Assembly: GCF_010731595.1 (NCBI RefSeq) | Contig: NZ_AP022582.1 | Location: 1,240,001-1,304,000 of the forward strand | Length of the DNA: 64,000 nucleotides | Direction: 5' to 3' | Origin: Mycobacterium seoulense | GTDB taxonomy: Bacteria > Actinomycetota > Actinomycetes > Mycobacteriales > Mycobacteriaceae | In this document: in pieces, positions 32,475-43,600 of the stretch | How the letters are laid out: the number at the start of each line of letters is the position of its first letter | How positions within the stretch are numbered: position 1 is the stretch's first letter | Position numbers and translations under genes: made by a program | The notes under the pieces: generated by a model | What the model was told of the DNA's origin: nothing | The model's input: only the letters and a program-made list of their open reading frames with translations | The model's database searches: none

Positions 32475-33662
32475 TCAGAGACCGAGTGAGGCGCTGAGCC
32501 CGTCAACCGCTGCCCGCGCCGAATCGTCGGACGTGTGCCCGTAGATGTCGCCAGTGATCGCGATTGACAATTGCCCGAGCAGATCGGCGACCGCCTTGAT
32601 GTGGACGCCAGCCTCCAGCCAAGCCACCGGGGCGCTCTGCCTCAGCGTGTGAACGTCGGCCTCAACCCCGGCGGCCTTCGCGGCGACCTCGATGGTGCGC
32701 AGGAGGTTGCGCGGATCGACCGGCTTACCCAATTCGGTGGTGAACACCAAGCCGCTGTTTCCCGCTGATTCGCCGCCCGCAGCCGCTCAGCCGCCTGGAC
32801 CGCCTTGTTGCTTGTGGAGCCTCGCAACAACCGCGGGGGAGACCGGCACCGTTCGCCGCGACCGCACTGTCTTGGGGGTGTGATGACCAGCTGGCCGTCC
32901 ACCCTGCCGACCGTGGCAAGCACCTTCAACACGCCGTAGTCCAGATCGACCCGATCCCACCGCAGCGCCAAGACTTAACCCCGACGCAACCCGCTTGCAG
33001 CAGCGCATCTTGGTACCGCGACCCCTCGGCGGCGGCGAGCACCTTCGTCACCGCGTTGCGATCCAGATGCTTCGCCTCGGTGCGCTCCACGCCGGGCCAC
33101 TTGACGACGACTGCAGGATTCTTCGCTAGCAGGCCGTCGCGCACCGCGCCGTCGAGGCCCGTCCGCAGCACCGTGTACACCTGCCGGATCGTCGAGTCGG
33201 ACAACGCCCGCACCGGATCACTAGGATCGCCGTCGGCCTCGTTCTGGCCCGGCGCGCATCGACAACACCAGCTTCTCAATATCTGACGGCTTATCTGACG
33301 GCCTCAACTTATCCAGTCGGATCGCGCCGAACGGATCGGGTTCGAGATGCCGCCGGGACAAGTTGGAGTACAGCTCGCGGGTGGCCGGCTTGCGGGCGCT
33401 GGTCCCGAGCGTGGTGGCACGCCAGTGCGCCGGCCACGCCCCGACGGGCATTGTCGCGTCGCGAGCCGGCGCTCCGGACTCGATGCGCTCGCGAGCCTTC
33501 TTGAGCTTGTCGCGGGTGTCGGCGCGTGTCGGCCCAGACACCCGCACCCGCTTCGTTACGTCGTCGGGATCGGTGTAGGTGAACGCGCCGGCGTACCCGG
33601 CGGGGCGACCGTCGCGGGTACGCTTTGTAGATCGAGCCTTCGCCGTTCGCGTTCTTCGCCAT
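32475..33662 (-). pseudogene. Decayed phage-type tyrosine integrase
   Basis: Pieces of one integrase of about 390 residues lie in order but in changing frames. The N terminus MAKNANGEGSIYK starts at ATG 33662 (good GGGGCGGGCG site), then KRTRDGRPAGYAGAFTYTDP, the core-binding ALSDSTIRQVYTVLRTGLDGA, LALRWDRVDLDYG, and the catalytic end HTLRQS ... LLGQLSIAIT ... IYGHT. About six frame changes are needed (near 33620, 33255, 32975, 32875, 32810 and 32760). The box-III GH histidine is also Gln, while the tyrosine (codon near 32543) remains. No intact product is possible, so the island has probably lost self-mobility. Clustered sequencing errors are the alternative. Confidence 0.85.
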
Positions 33663-33964
33663 ACGCCCGCCCCTGATGTAATTTGCGTTACTGAGATCAA
33701 GTGGTCGCCCTTGGCGGAATGGACATGAACGAGATGGAACTCTCACGAGGCGAGATCCGCGCCGGCCTTCTCGGCATCGTCGGGTTCCTGCGGCTCGGCG
33801 CACTGGTAGCTAAACAATCCCCGACTCCGTGAAGGACCTGCGTCCGCAAACGTTTTTCAGGAAGTGGAGGTCTCACCAACTTCCGAGGTGCTAAAGAATG
33901 CCCCGCGCACGAATATCGATTGGCGAGGGCTGGTGCTCTGGAGTGCCCCGCTGCAGCGGATGCG
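33663..33964. other. Gap between integrase remnant and defence operon, with a possible tiny ORF
   Basis: The gap contains one plausible rightward short frame, ATG 33719 to TGA 33832 (37 residues, start MDMNEMELSRGEIRAGLLG), which could be a remnant of a small regulatory or excision gene, but I recognise no family. The integrase promoter should lie at 33665-33720 on the minus strand. Downstream of the large ATPase stop (33965) I see no clear hairpin terminator. Confidence 0.3.
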
Positions 33965-36900
33965 CTATTGAAACATCGCCGTCTTGCGCGCCTGCGGTAC
34001 ATCAGCTGTTGCGACGTAGGCTTGCCCGACTCCGAGTTTTTCGACTTCGACGCTGAGATCCTGCCCGGCGCGGCCGCGAAGGTATCTGGCGACCGACTTA
34101 CTTTCTGGGTGGTTCGTCCGGAAAACGATCTTCATTCCGGCGTTGCCCAGCACGTCGCGGTGGAAATCGGACAGACCCTGGCTTGCCACGACGACGACGA
34201 CACCGTACTTGCGGCCTTCTTTCATCAGCTTGGGCAGCGTGACGTCCTTAGCGACGCGATGTGCCTCATCGAGGACGATCGCCAGCTTGAGCGTGCCGTC
34301 CTGCGGCCAAGAAAACATGTCTCGGTAAACCTTACGCAACAAGAACGAAGTGGCTGCGATCTGAACTTCCTCCAACACCAGCTTGCTCAGATCCACAACC
34401 ATCCCGGCTTGGCGCGGGTTGAAACCGCCTGACGCGCTTTCGTCGAACAGCCCAAAGTCAGTGAGCGGCCGTACGCGTTCCCGTGCGTTTTGCGCACCGC
34501 GCGCACGTCGCTCAATGTCCTCCAAAGCGGTAGCGAACTCCGTGAGAGTCGGCACTCGCATTTCGCCGATAGCTAGCTTGTAGACCTCTTGGAGGGCCTT
34601 GTAGACATTGCTGCGTTGAATCTCGCCCATGGATCCGACGAACTGGATGACCTCGGCGAGCTCCCAGGCTGCTTGATTAATCTTCGCAGATTCATCGGAG
34701 GTGAGAGCGTCGAAAGGTGTGAACGGCAGCCCGGTCTCGGCGCGTAGCACTTGCGCATTGGCCGGGGGATTGGCGGCCATATCCCCGTGAAAGTCCATGA
34801 CGAGCGAAGGCAATCCCTGCCGCGCCAGCTCCCGGATGATCAGCCGTGTCGTTACCGACTTGCCTTGGCCAGGGATGCCAACGATGAACGCGTGAGGGCT
34901 GCCCTTAATGCTCGGCTCCCAGGTGACAACGGTACCTGCAGTGTCCTTGCCAATCGATACCTCGACGTTGCGAACTCCCGTCCCCTCCTCCGGCGCTTCG
35001 GTATGCGATTCGGCAGCCTGGTCGCCGGCACCCCCAGTAGACGCCTCCGCCTTGCTTGGTGGCCCCACCGGCTTCACCTCGGGGCGTTGCTCCGCGGCGC
35101 CGGCATCATTCTCCCGATTCAGCTCGTCGTTTACCTGGTCACTTTCAGGCTCGTGCTTGTCGTCGGGCTCAGAGCTAGGCACAGACTCGTAATCATCTGA
35201 CTTCGAGTACCTTTCATCTTCACCGATGCCTGATTCCGCACTTTGGCCGTCGTTGGATTCTGCCGTTTCGGCGGTCGGTGATATCGTAAAGCCCAGTCGG
35301 CCAAGGTCGGAGGCAGTAAGCACGGAGATGGGAATGCCGCGATGTTTGGCTGGGATACCCTCGGCCCCAGTCAAACTGATGACGTAGCCGTGCATCAGTA
35401 TTTCGACGTCCACGCCTCCTTCTACGAGGCTGTCGATGTGCTTGTGGGTTTCTGCAACTTTGTCGGAAGCGATGAGCCCATTCGTCACGGCGCGGTCGGC
35501 ATAGTAGTGCAGCAGTCCTGCGAGTTGGGCGCGTTGGAGTCTAGCGTCGATACGTGGCGGGTCGGTGGCGAAATAGCGTTGCTCTAGTAGGTCTCGGGTA
35601 TTTTCGAGCTGGTCAGCGATGCCATCGGCGAGCTCGGCGGGAAGGGCCGCGTAGCGTCTGGATTTGACTTCGACGCATTCAATGCTGAACTTGCGTGGGC
35701 TGACGCGCACGATGAGCATGTCGCAGCGGCGGCCCGTTTCGTTGCCCGGCGCGTTTCGGCCGAAGATTTCCTGATGTGAGTCGACCGGCACAATGATTGC
35801 GCCGTCTAGCTTGTTCTGACCGCGCAGGTGTGCCACCAGCGCTGCCAGACTTACGGATTCGCGAGCGAAACCTTCACTACTTTGCAGGCGCAGTATCAGT
35901 CGCCCTGAGACGGTCATCAGGTCATCAAGCACCTGGGTTGAGCTAGCCTCGAGGGCATCAAGTCCGAGGTCGGTCATCGCGTTCTTCAGGATTGAGGTCA
36001 CCTCTGCACGATGCGATGTGGTGACTGTCAGCCGATGGCTCATCCCGTCGATGAAATCCGGCGCGTAATCAAGGATGTAATTGGTGGTGCCTTGGCGGAA
36101 GTGTCCACTTTCGTAGAAGTTGAGGCCAACGAAGCGGTCGAGGGTAAGAACCCAGTCTGATCGTTCGTGCAACACCCTGATGTCGTCGAGGGTGTCACCG
36201 GTGACCTCAACACGCAGCGCGGGGGGCCCGTCGAGGCCAAGGGTCGCGCCTGCCGCACTCTGATGAGAGTGGTGACTGGCGACGAGGTAGGAATTGTCAC
36301 CAGTGGTGCGCGGGTTCAGCGCTGGAGACACCGTCCATCCGCGTTCGCCGTCCGGCATATTGGTGGTGACCAGAGGGGACAGCAGGTCGTCGAGGGAAGC
36401 GAATCTCTTCAGAGCCGCCGGCGGTGTTGGCGCCTTCTGCAGATTGCTGATCCCGGTGGCAAGCGCGACGTGAATTGACTCTGGGTCGCTGACGATTCTG
36501 TCCAGCGGGCGCAGTGACGCTCCAATGGGTGGAAAAAGCGGACTCTGTTTGGCTTTTCGGCCGCCCGTCTCGGCGGTGTCGCCGGTCTGATCGGCCGATC
36601 CCGCCCCTGTCGTTTGTCCGTCGCGCGCAACTTGCAGACGGGTGAGCGGCGCCAGCGGCTCGGCGTAGCGGTCACGCTGTCCGTAGGCAACGACCTCGAG
36701 CCGCAGACTGTCGTCTTGGGTCCGTTTGTAGAAGGCGGCGAGGGCATCTGCGAGAACGGCGCCATCTCCAGGATGCATAGCTGCCAAACGGATTGCTCTT
36801 GGGTCGAGATGCGCTTTGCGGTACTCGATGAGTCGATCGGCGATCATCGTCGCATCCGAGGACATCGACGCAGACTGACGGATAAGGCCGAACACGCTGC

Positions 36901-38962
36901 TCATCGTTGCCGCGAGGACCTCCGGCGCCGGGTGACCAACGGGAAGTAAAAGCCCTAAGCCAAAAGTCAATTCGTCGAAGTAGACGTTTAACTCGCGATG
37001 GGCGGTCGCCACCGTGAAAGGAATATTGATCGGCGCTATTCGGGTTAATCCATCGAAGTCGATCAGGTTTTTGCGCTCAGCGGCAGTGGCTGCCCGCTGG
37101 ATGAGATCCTCGCCCCAGTTGCGGCTGAGCTCGTCGTAAGCGGCTAACCAGGCTAGACGAATCGGGTGCAGTGGTAACACCACAGTGGCTCGTACCGAGC
37201 CGGCTGCGGCGCTTCCCACCGCGAGCTCAATGGTGTCCAGGCGCTGAAGTACTTCCAGCGCATGGCCTTCCGCCGCGTCAAGAGCACGTTTGTAGGACTG
37301 CAGATACTCCTGGACGGTCGCTCGGCCGTGATCACTCCACGGAAACACTTCCGGAACGTCGCGGGGTGCCGCAGTGACCAGCAACTCCATCACTTGTTGG
37401 CGTTTCTTGGCCAATGCCGGCGGCAACTCGCCGCGCAGCGGCTCGAAGGCTTCGGCTTGCAGCGCCAGCCCATAGGGGGACTCGGCACTGTAGCCAGTAA
37501 TTGTTGGATCATTCGTGATCTGTCTTTGCAGCGCGACCGTCGTCGCATTTGCGGGGACCTGTACGCTTCGCGATCCGCCGATTCGCAGACAGAACACCTG
37601 GCGATTCCACTCCCAGACGGGATGGGTTTCCTCGAGGGTGTTGGCGCCGTTGGATACTGCGCGCAGGCGCGCCACGGCCAGACTGTGGGCGGTTGCAGAC
37701 GAACGGGTTAGTTCCAGTGGTTGAGGATCCTCGATGATTACGAGTTCGAATGCTTCTGACTCGGTCAGTGCCGACTCAGGAAGCTCGACGGGCTGACCGT
37801 CGGCGTCGAGGGGGAGCACCTCCACGACAAATAGGCGGCCGCCGGTGATGTCGTCGCTTGCAAGGTCTAGTTTCAGTGTCGCGCTACGTTTCGTGCCTGC
37901 GACCCGTGTCTCGACCAGAGCGGCCTCGCCCTCTTCACGGAGATCGTCTGGGTGTACGAGGCGCAACAGCCACCGGTGCACGCGTTTGGTCTTGGTGGGC
38001 GTGGTGCGCCACTTGATCAACACCTTGCCCGTTGAATCCTCTGGGATCTCACAGACCAGGTTGTCGTCGACCAGAACCAGCCCGGTGGACTTGGCTACCG
38101 TTCCTGTCGGGGAGCGAAAGGGCAGCACTTCGAGATCGTCGAGATCGGAGTCGCTCTCCGCCTCAACGAGTTTGAACTGGTCGAACTTTACGCCGATATG
38201 CTCGGCAATCGCCTTCGTCCACTCTCGTGCGTCGTCGAGGTGATCTTCCCGGTCGGTCAACACCCGAAGGATTTGGTCAAACTGGCGACCGGGGGCCAGG
38301 CGAGTCTGGCGCAAGCGATCGTCGATGGCATGCCCAGCCGCAGCCGGGTCGATAACCTTGCGGACAAATGCGTCGTTATCGCGCAGACGCCCCTTGGCTG
38401 CGTCGTCGTCTCCACCGTCAGGCACCAACCCGACGTACCAGAGGTACTGACCGAAGGGTTGGAGGGGGTTGCGGTCGATAGATTCGAGGAATTCCAACCA
38501 GTACTCGATCGGAGTTCGGCCGCGGGTCAGGCGAAGTAGTTCGTTGGCCGGAAAGTCGGGTCGTGTGGCGCGAATGCGATCGATTGCACGGTCGGCCGCA
38601 GCCTCAAGGAGATCCGCGTAGGGCAAACGTTGAAAGGCATTGTCGAGTGAACTTGCTTCGCGCGCCAGAGTCGGGGGTACCAGGAGAATCAAGATGGCTC
38701 CGTGCTGATCGCTAAGAGCGACGTCGTTGCGTAGCCCGACAGCCTCCTCAATGGTGACACGTCCTTCACCACCGACCTGATCCAGGACACGAACCTTCAC
38801 CGGTGTCTGAAACTTGCGCTCACTCAGCACGTCGGTGACGGCAGCCTGCAGCTCCATAGCCTCGTCGGCGGTGAGATCGTCAACGCGCAGACAGTGGCCG
38901 GGTTTGGCCGTCGTGATAGCCGAGAGAAGAAGCTCAGATAGCGTCTCAGTGCGTGGTGTCAT
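33965..38962 (-). CDS. Large PD-(D/E)XK plus HerA/FtsK-type ATPase, MAD8/DptH-like (1665 residues)
   Basis: This is the last gene of the operon. The C-terminal third is a HerA-like motor: Walker A GIPGQGKSVTT (about residue 1360), Walker B LAIVLDEAHRVAKD (about 1564), then ASQGLSDF and RTNHPESKSVARYLRG. Around residues 1075-1100 a nuclease-like pattern RCDMLIV ... ECVEVKSRR fits PD-(D/E)XK (Asp, then E-x-K). A low-complexity acidic/Pro-rich linker (about 1240-1330) joins them. The first 1000 residues are unassigned. Size and layout resemble MADS protein MAD8 and DptH of phosphorothioate-dependent restriction. It overlaps the preceding gene by 4 bp. The likely role is DNA translocation and cleavage during phage restriction; that is inference. 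Confidence 0.8.
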   Translation of the reverse strand: MTPRTETLSELLLSAITTAKPGHCLRVDDLTADEAMELQAAVTDVLSERKFQTPVKVRVLDQVGGEGRVTIEEAVGLRNDVALSDQHGAILILLVPPTLAREASSLDNAFQRLPYADLLEAAADRAIDRIRATRPDFPANELLRLTRGRTPIEYWLEFLESIDRNPLQPFGQYLWYVGLVPDGGDDDAAKGRLRDNDAFVRKVIDPAAAGHAIDDRLRQTRLAPGRQFDQILRVLTDREDHLDDAREWTKAIAEHIGVKFDQFKLVEAESDSDLDDLEVLPFRSPTGTVAKSTGLVLVDDNLVCEIPEDSTGKVLIKWRTTPTKTKRVHRWLLRLVHPDDLREEGEAALVETRVAGTKRSATLKLDLASDDITGGRLFVVEVLPLDADGQPVELPESALTESEAFELVIIEDPQPLELTRSSATAHSLAVARLRAVSNGANTLEETHPVWEWNRQVFCLRIGGSRSVQVPANATTVALQRQITNDPTITGYSAESPYGLALQAEAFEPLRGELPPALAKKRQQVMELLVTAAPRDVPEVFPWSDHGRATVQEYLQSYKRALDAAEGHALEVLQRLDTIELAVGSAAAGSVRATVVLPLHPIRLAWLAAYDELSRNWGEDLIQRAATAAERKNLIDFDGLTRIAPINIPFTVATAHRELNVYFDELTFGLGLLLPVGHPAPEVLAATMSSVFGLIRQSASMSSDATMIADRLIEYRKAHLDPRAIRLAAMHPGDGAVLADALAAFYKRTQDDSLRLEVVAYGQRDRYAEPLAPLTRLQVARDGQTTGAGSADQTGDTAETGGRKAKQSPLFPPIGASLRPLDRIVSDPESIHVALATGISNLQKAPTPPAALKRFASLDDLLSPLVTTNMPDGERGWTVSPALNPRTTGDNSYLVASHHSHQSAAGATLGLDGPPALRVEVTGDTLDDIRVLHERSDWVLTLDRFVGLNFYESGHFRQGTTNYILDYAPDFIDGMSHRLTVTTSHRAEVTSILKNAMTDLGLDALEASSTQVLDDLMTVSGRLILRLQSSEGFARESVSLAALVAHLRGQNKLDGAIIVPVDSHQEIFGRNAPGNETGRRCDMLIVRVSPRKFSIECVEVKSRRYAALPAELADGIADQLENTRDLLEQRYFATDPPRIDARLQRAQLAGLLHYYADRAVTNGLIASDKVAETHKHIDSLVEGGVDVEILMHGYVISLTGAEGIPAKHRGIPISVLTASDLGRLGFTISPTAETAESNDGQSAESGIGEDERYSKSDDYESVPSSEPDDKHEPESDQVNDELNRENDAGAAEQRPEVKPVGPPSKAEASTGGAGDQAAESHTEAPEEGTGVRNVEVSIGKDTAGTVVTWEPSIKGSPHAFIVGIPGQGKSVTTRLIIRELARQGLPSLVMDFHGDMAANPPANAQVLRAETGLPFTPFDALTSDESAKINQAAWELAEVIQFVGSMGEIQRSNVYKALQEVYKLAIGEMRVPTLTEFATALEDIERRARGAQNARERVRPLTDFGLFDESASGGFNPRQAGMVVDLSKLVLEEVQIAATSFLLRKVYRDMFSWPQDGTLKLAIVLDEAHRVAKDVTLPKLMKEGRKYGVVVVVASQGLSDFHRDVLGNAGMKIVFRTNHPESKSVARYLRGRAGQDLSVEVEKLGVGQAYVATADVPQARKTAMFQ

Positions 38963-40662
38963 TGTGTCTCTCCAATGAGCAGCGGGTTGAGGACAACCTG
39001 AGCACTGAAGTCGTCACTGAGGCCGTCGAAGACGCCCAGCAGCTTGAGCCGGCGCTTGAAGGCGTCAAAGTTATCGCTCGCTGCGGACCGCGCGGCCACC
39101 GTATCTAATTCCGGTGGTGGCTGGTCGATGAGAAGCCCGAATCGGTCGGCGAGTTGGACCAAGACATCGCTGAGCATCATCTCGCGGCGGGCCCTCCCAT
39201 GATCGTCGGTGAACACAATGCCCAAAAGTGCCGTCAACAGGTCGTTTCCAGGCGCATAGGCCCAGGTCTCGCGGCGCCGCGAGTCTCCGACCAGCATCCC
39301 GTTAGATCGGTTGAGCCCCCCGGTGTCGCGGAACCAGCTCAGCGCGGCATGCCTAGCGCGAGCTTTGGTGGCTTCGAAAAGCGCGGTCGTCAGACGTTCG
39401 AGGGCTGGGCGCGTGGGATCGGCAAGTCCGGCCAAGAACGCGACTGTCTCCTCGTCCTCGGCGCCGTCGTTGGCTCTGCGAACTGCCTGCAGGTCCTGTT
39501 TGAAATATGGTTCGAGATCGGCGTTGTCTCGCAGCTCAGCCAGATACTGGAATCGCTGCGGCCCAGACCATTCTTCGTAGTCTTTGGCCAGCACTTCGCT
39601 GGTCTCGGCAGCTCGCCGTACCGTCTTGAGCACCAACCGATCCCGCAGACCGGTGTGGATGAGCCGCAGATCGCGCTGGACGCAGGCGCGTGCGAGTTCA
39701 CGCGAGTCCGAGGTGGCGTCACCAGAGAAGTCAATGTACTCGTCGAGTGAATTGGCGGCCACACTGTTCTCCATGTCAGGCGGCAGCTCATGGTGCTCAA
39801 GGAGGTGATGGATCGCCCTCGAGGTCCGCAACGGCAGCTGGAAAAGGCGGAACCCCAAGATCGCGGTGAGGTGTTGGGCCGTCTGCAGCGGGGTGGAGTG
39901 ACGATAGGTCACCAGGTACGTCACCACATCGCGACCCAGGGGGGAGGCCGCCGCCGGTACCGCGGGATCGGTCCGGTAGCGCGCATCGCGGCTTTTAGCT
40001 CCCTTTTTGACGGTCTCATCCCGCGCCGAGACGGCCTCGAACCCCTCTAAGAACAGCAGAGTCAACAGAGTGGAAATGTCGACCTCGGTGTGGCCGTCGT
40101 ATTCGGGCGCCCACTGCGGTGGGTCGGTGATTTTGACGCCATCCCCGACGGACTCTCGAACCATTTCGCGAAGGACTTGCATGGCAGTGCCGTTGCCAGC
40201 GAGGAGGCCCTGCTCTTTGCGTCGCTCGACCTCTTGAAGCATCTGGGCGTATGTGACGCTGTCGGCCTGTCGGCTGCGGCGCCGATCCGGGAAACCCGCA
40301 CGATATGCCGCGAGGGTGCGTGCCCGAATAAAGTCCATCTTGTCAACACGTTGGGAGAGGCCGGACCTGCCGAAGGCCACCACCGAGGAGCGGAGCCAGG
40401 CGTCGATGACGTCTTTGCCCATCGAAGTATCAAAGCCGATGATATTCTCCTCACGCCCCAGCAGCCTGGGTAGGTAGATGTCCTCGTAGGCTTTCGCCGA
40501 GAAGTCCTTTAGCGCCGGGGCGTGTCGGCCGCCCTTGATTGCGGACTCGTATATGTGTGGCAGCAGCCGATCAACCTCGATTGAGTTCAGCTCGACCAGG
40601 TTCAGCTCGGTGAATACGAAGCTTCTCAGCTCCTTGGGCTCTTTGGGCAGGCTGATTTTCAT
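38959..40662 (-). CDS. 567-residue defence-operon protein, MAD7-like
   Basis: I see no catalytic motif, signal peptide or membrane helix. The protein looks soluble and largely helical. Its C-terminal 110 residues (YAPGNDLLTALLGIVFTD, MMLSDVLVQLADRFGLLID, FKRRLKLLGVFDGLSDDFS) look like winged-helix-type modules that could bind DNA or bridge partners. It overlaps its upstream and downstream neighbours by 4 bp each (ATGA), so the three products are probably made in stoichiometric amounts. Gene order kinase, this protein, then HerA ATPase, and the size, match MAD7 of MADS; DptG of the phosphorothioate system is an analogous middle subunit. The name rests on position and size more than on motifs. 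Confidence 0.7.
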   Translation of the reverse strand: MKISLPKEPKELRSFVFTELNLVELNSIEVDRLLPHIYESAIKGGRHAPALKDFSAKAYEDIYLPRLLGREENIIGFDTSMGKDVIDAWLRSSVVAFGRSGLSQRVDKMDFIRARTLAAYRAGFPDRRRSRQADSVTYAQMLQEVERRKEQGLLAGNGTAMQVLREMVRESVGDGVKITDPPQWAPEYDGHTEVDISTLLTLLFLEGFEAVSARDETVKKGAKSRDARYRTDPAVPAAASPLGRDVVTYLVTYRHSTPLQTAQHLTAILGFRLFQLPLRTSRAIHHLLEHHELPPDMENSVAANSLDEYIDFSGDATSDSRELARACVQRDLRLIHTGLRDRLVLKTVRRAAETSEVLAKDYEEWSGPQRFQYLAELRDNADLEPYFKQDLQAVRRANDGAEDEETVAFLAGLADPTRPALERLTTALFEATKARARHAALSWFRDTGGLNRSNGMLVGDSRRRETWAYAPGNDLLTALLGIVFTDDHGRARREMMLSDVLVQLADRFGLLIDQPPPELDTVAARSAASDNFDAFKRRLKLLGVFDGLSDDFSAQVVLNPLLIGETQ

Positions 40663-43600
40663 ACGTGATTCTCCAGAACGATTGCGCCGCTTCGTGCCGC
40701 CACTGCCTGCGGGACGCCGGCGGGGTTAACGACAATTGCTGACGAGGCGGGCTGCAACATCAGCTTGCCGGCCAACAAGGACAACTCGAGCTTGATCGCG
40801 CTAGCCGCAGCGTCGTTAATGAGTTCTCCGTCGCTAGCTCGCAAGATCAGCTCAACGGAATCTAACGTCAACGTCAGATGTGCGCGGGGATGGATGAGGA
40901 CCAGTTCATCGGCTTGCTGCTCGACGTAGGGTGACGGGGCGGGACGGCGCTCAAGGCGGAAGTCCGCGGCCGGAATTTCCCGAAGGACCGCCCAGCCATT
41001 GTTCTCTCCGTCCTGAAGGGCGAGTTTGGATCCCTCATAGCCGAAGGCGCCCAATAGACGGCTGAGCCCCTGCAGGATTCGGCTTAACAGCTGCCCGGCG
41101 GCCTCGTCACTGCCCAACGCCAATTGGAAGTCCTCTAGGTAACGATATGGCGTTGCCTCACGCTGGTGGACGGCATCACGGACAAGGTCGCCGAAGAACG
41201 CTCGTCGGTTCAGCGACTCTCGGCGATGCCACGGCTCGTGGCCGTCCGAGGCGCGATCGTCGCGCTCGAGTGCTGCTACGGGGAGCCGGGTCGGGTCCAG
41301 ATCCGCCCATTCACGAATCAGGTAGTCCGTTGACCGTGGGTCGAAGGCTAAGTCGAAGTGCAAGGCGTCGTCGCCCAAGCGCAAGTCAATCTGATTGTCG
41401 ACCGCCGCGTGCACATCGCCGCAGCCTCGATCGCCAGTGATTATCCATCCTGCGGCGGAACGGAAATCGCGGAAGGTAGCTCGGCGTTGGCGACGCAAGT
41501 GGGAGATTGTCACCAAGTCCAGCAGACGTGCCCGGCCGGTGCCAAGCAGTTGGTTTCGGTTCCTCAGGATTGGACATACTTCACGGGCATTACAGCCTTT
41601 GCATTCTGTCCACCGCGCATCGTGAGTGAAGGTGTCGAGCGTGCGTCCGGCGATGCCATCGGCGTCAGCCGCTGTCGGGGCTAGCGAGCGGCGTTTCAGA
41701 TCGACGTAGGCGACTCGACTTGCCTCGTCTGGGTTTTCGCCGTGCAAGCCTTTGCGTATCGCCTTGTGGTAGGCGGCGTATTGGTCGGAGTAGTCCTGAA
41801 TGAAGAACTGGCGCAAACGGCCGTCGTTGATCGCCAGGAGCGCGGTATGTCCGATTTGCGGCTTGGGGGCGGTCAAGGCTTCGATCACCAGCTCGTCGGA
41901 GGTCTTCCCGTCGCGTGCTTCGCTGGCGTCGTAGACCGCCGAGAAGGTACGCGTGGAGGTTTCACAGGTCCAGCCGCCAAGTCCGTCGTTGAGCATTTTG
42001 GCGCCACCGTCGACGAGGTAGCCGCGCAGCTTCTTCAGATATGAGGTTTTTCCGTCACCGGGGTTGCCGGTGAGGATCACCAGATCAAGTTGTCCGTGAA
42101 CGATTTTGGGAGTCAGCTCGGTGTCGAGCATGGTGTCGACGTAGGTGGTCTCGGCGAAGTCGGTGTCGAGCCCGCGGTTGCCGGCATTGCCCAGTGCGCT
42201 GCCGCGGTAGAGCTGGCGCAGCAAGTCGACTGTCGGATTGACTTTGGGCCTGCCGGGTTCGGCGGCAATGGGGGCGGCGCGGCGCAGGTCGTCGGCGAAT
42301 TGCCGCGCTGACTCCGGCCGTTGAGTCGCCTCTGGCGCGATAAGTCGGAAAAACTGCTCGGCGACAGCAACTCCCAGCGGACCTAGCGTCGTCATTTCCT
42401 CTTCGCTGAGCGGTCTAAGCGCCGTCTTGTCATAGTCGCCGTCGACCTCCTGATAGGGGAAGCGCCCCAGCATGCAACGAAGAAATGTCGCGCCTAGCCC
42501 GTAGAGGTCGCAGGAGGTGCTGCGTTTAGTGTGACCGGCCAACTCCGGCGCAGCGAATAGCGGTGTCAAGCCAAGTTGGGTTTCGGATTCTCTCCACCGA
42601 GCCAGACCAAAGTCGATTAGGCGAGCGCGCCCATCGGGTTCGATGATGATGTTGCCGGGGGTGATGTCGTTGTGCAGGAAATCGTGGTCGTGCATATACG
42701 TCAGGGCCTCAAGGATGTCGAGCGCGTAGCGGCGATAGTCCTCAGCTGAGATCGGCGACTTGCAGGCATTGTGGAGGCTCTCGCCGTCGACGTAATCCGT
42801 CACCAGGAACGCTGGGTCAAAGTAGATGTCCCACACCCTGGCGCAGCGATCGTGAACGATGCTGGAGGCCGCCTTAAACTCCTTCTTGGCAGTATCGCTG
42901 GGCACCGAATCCGAATACTGCTTGAGAACTCGCTTCTGGGTGGTCTTTTGGTCAGTTGCCAGCCAGGATTTCGCGAAGCCGCCCTCTCCTAAGGGGCGCT
43001 CAATAAGGTATCTGCCGGCGACGAGCTCACCCGGAGCGAAGTTTTCGCTAATAGTCATGGGCACCAATTCCGTTAGCTCAGCGATGATCGCATCGATAGA
43101 GGGCCGCTTCGCTGGATCGGGCGCGGTGCACTGACGAAGCGTGGTAGCGGCCGCTGCGAGCTCTGGTTCTTTCGGGCTCGCGTCGACGCTGGGGGCGGCG
43201 TTGGGATCGGCATGTAGCCACCACAGCAGGCACAGCCCCAACGAGTAGACATCCGACGCGGCTGTTGCAGCGCCGATGCAGTCTCTACATTCAGGTGCGC
43301 GGAAAGGCACGCCAAGGTCGGCTAGCTCGTTGAGTGAAGCTGCCACGGTCACTTCGCCGCTGAGTTGGGCCAGATACAAGTCGGTGAATTTCACCGTCCC
43401 CTCGCCGTCGATCACCACCCTGGACGGTGCAACACCTCGGTGGACAACGCCTTCGGAGTGAATATCCTGCAAACCGCGGAACGCATCGATGAGTAAATGG
43501 ATGACATCGGCGGCATCGCTGGTGGCCGGACTGACCGGCGATGTCGGCATGGTCAGAAGCTGTACAAGGTTCTTCATTGGTTCCATTACAATGGGAACCA

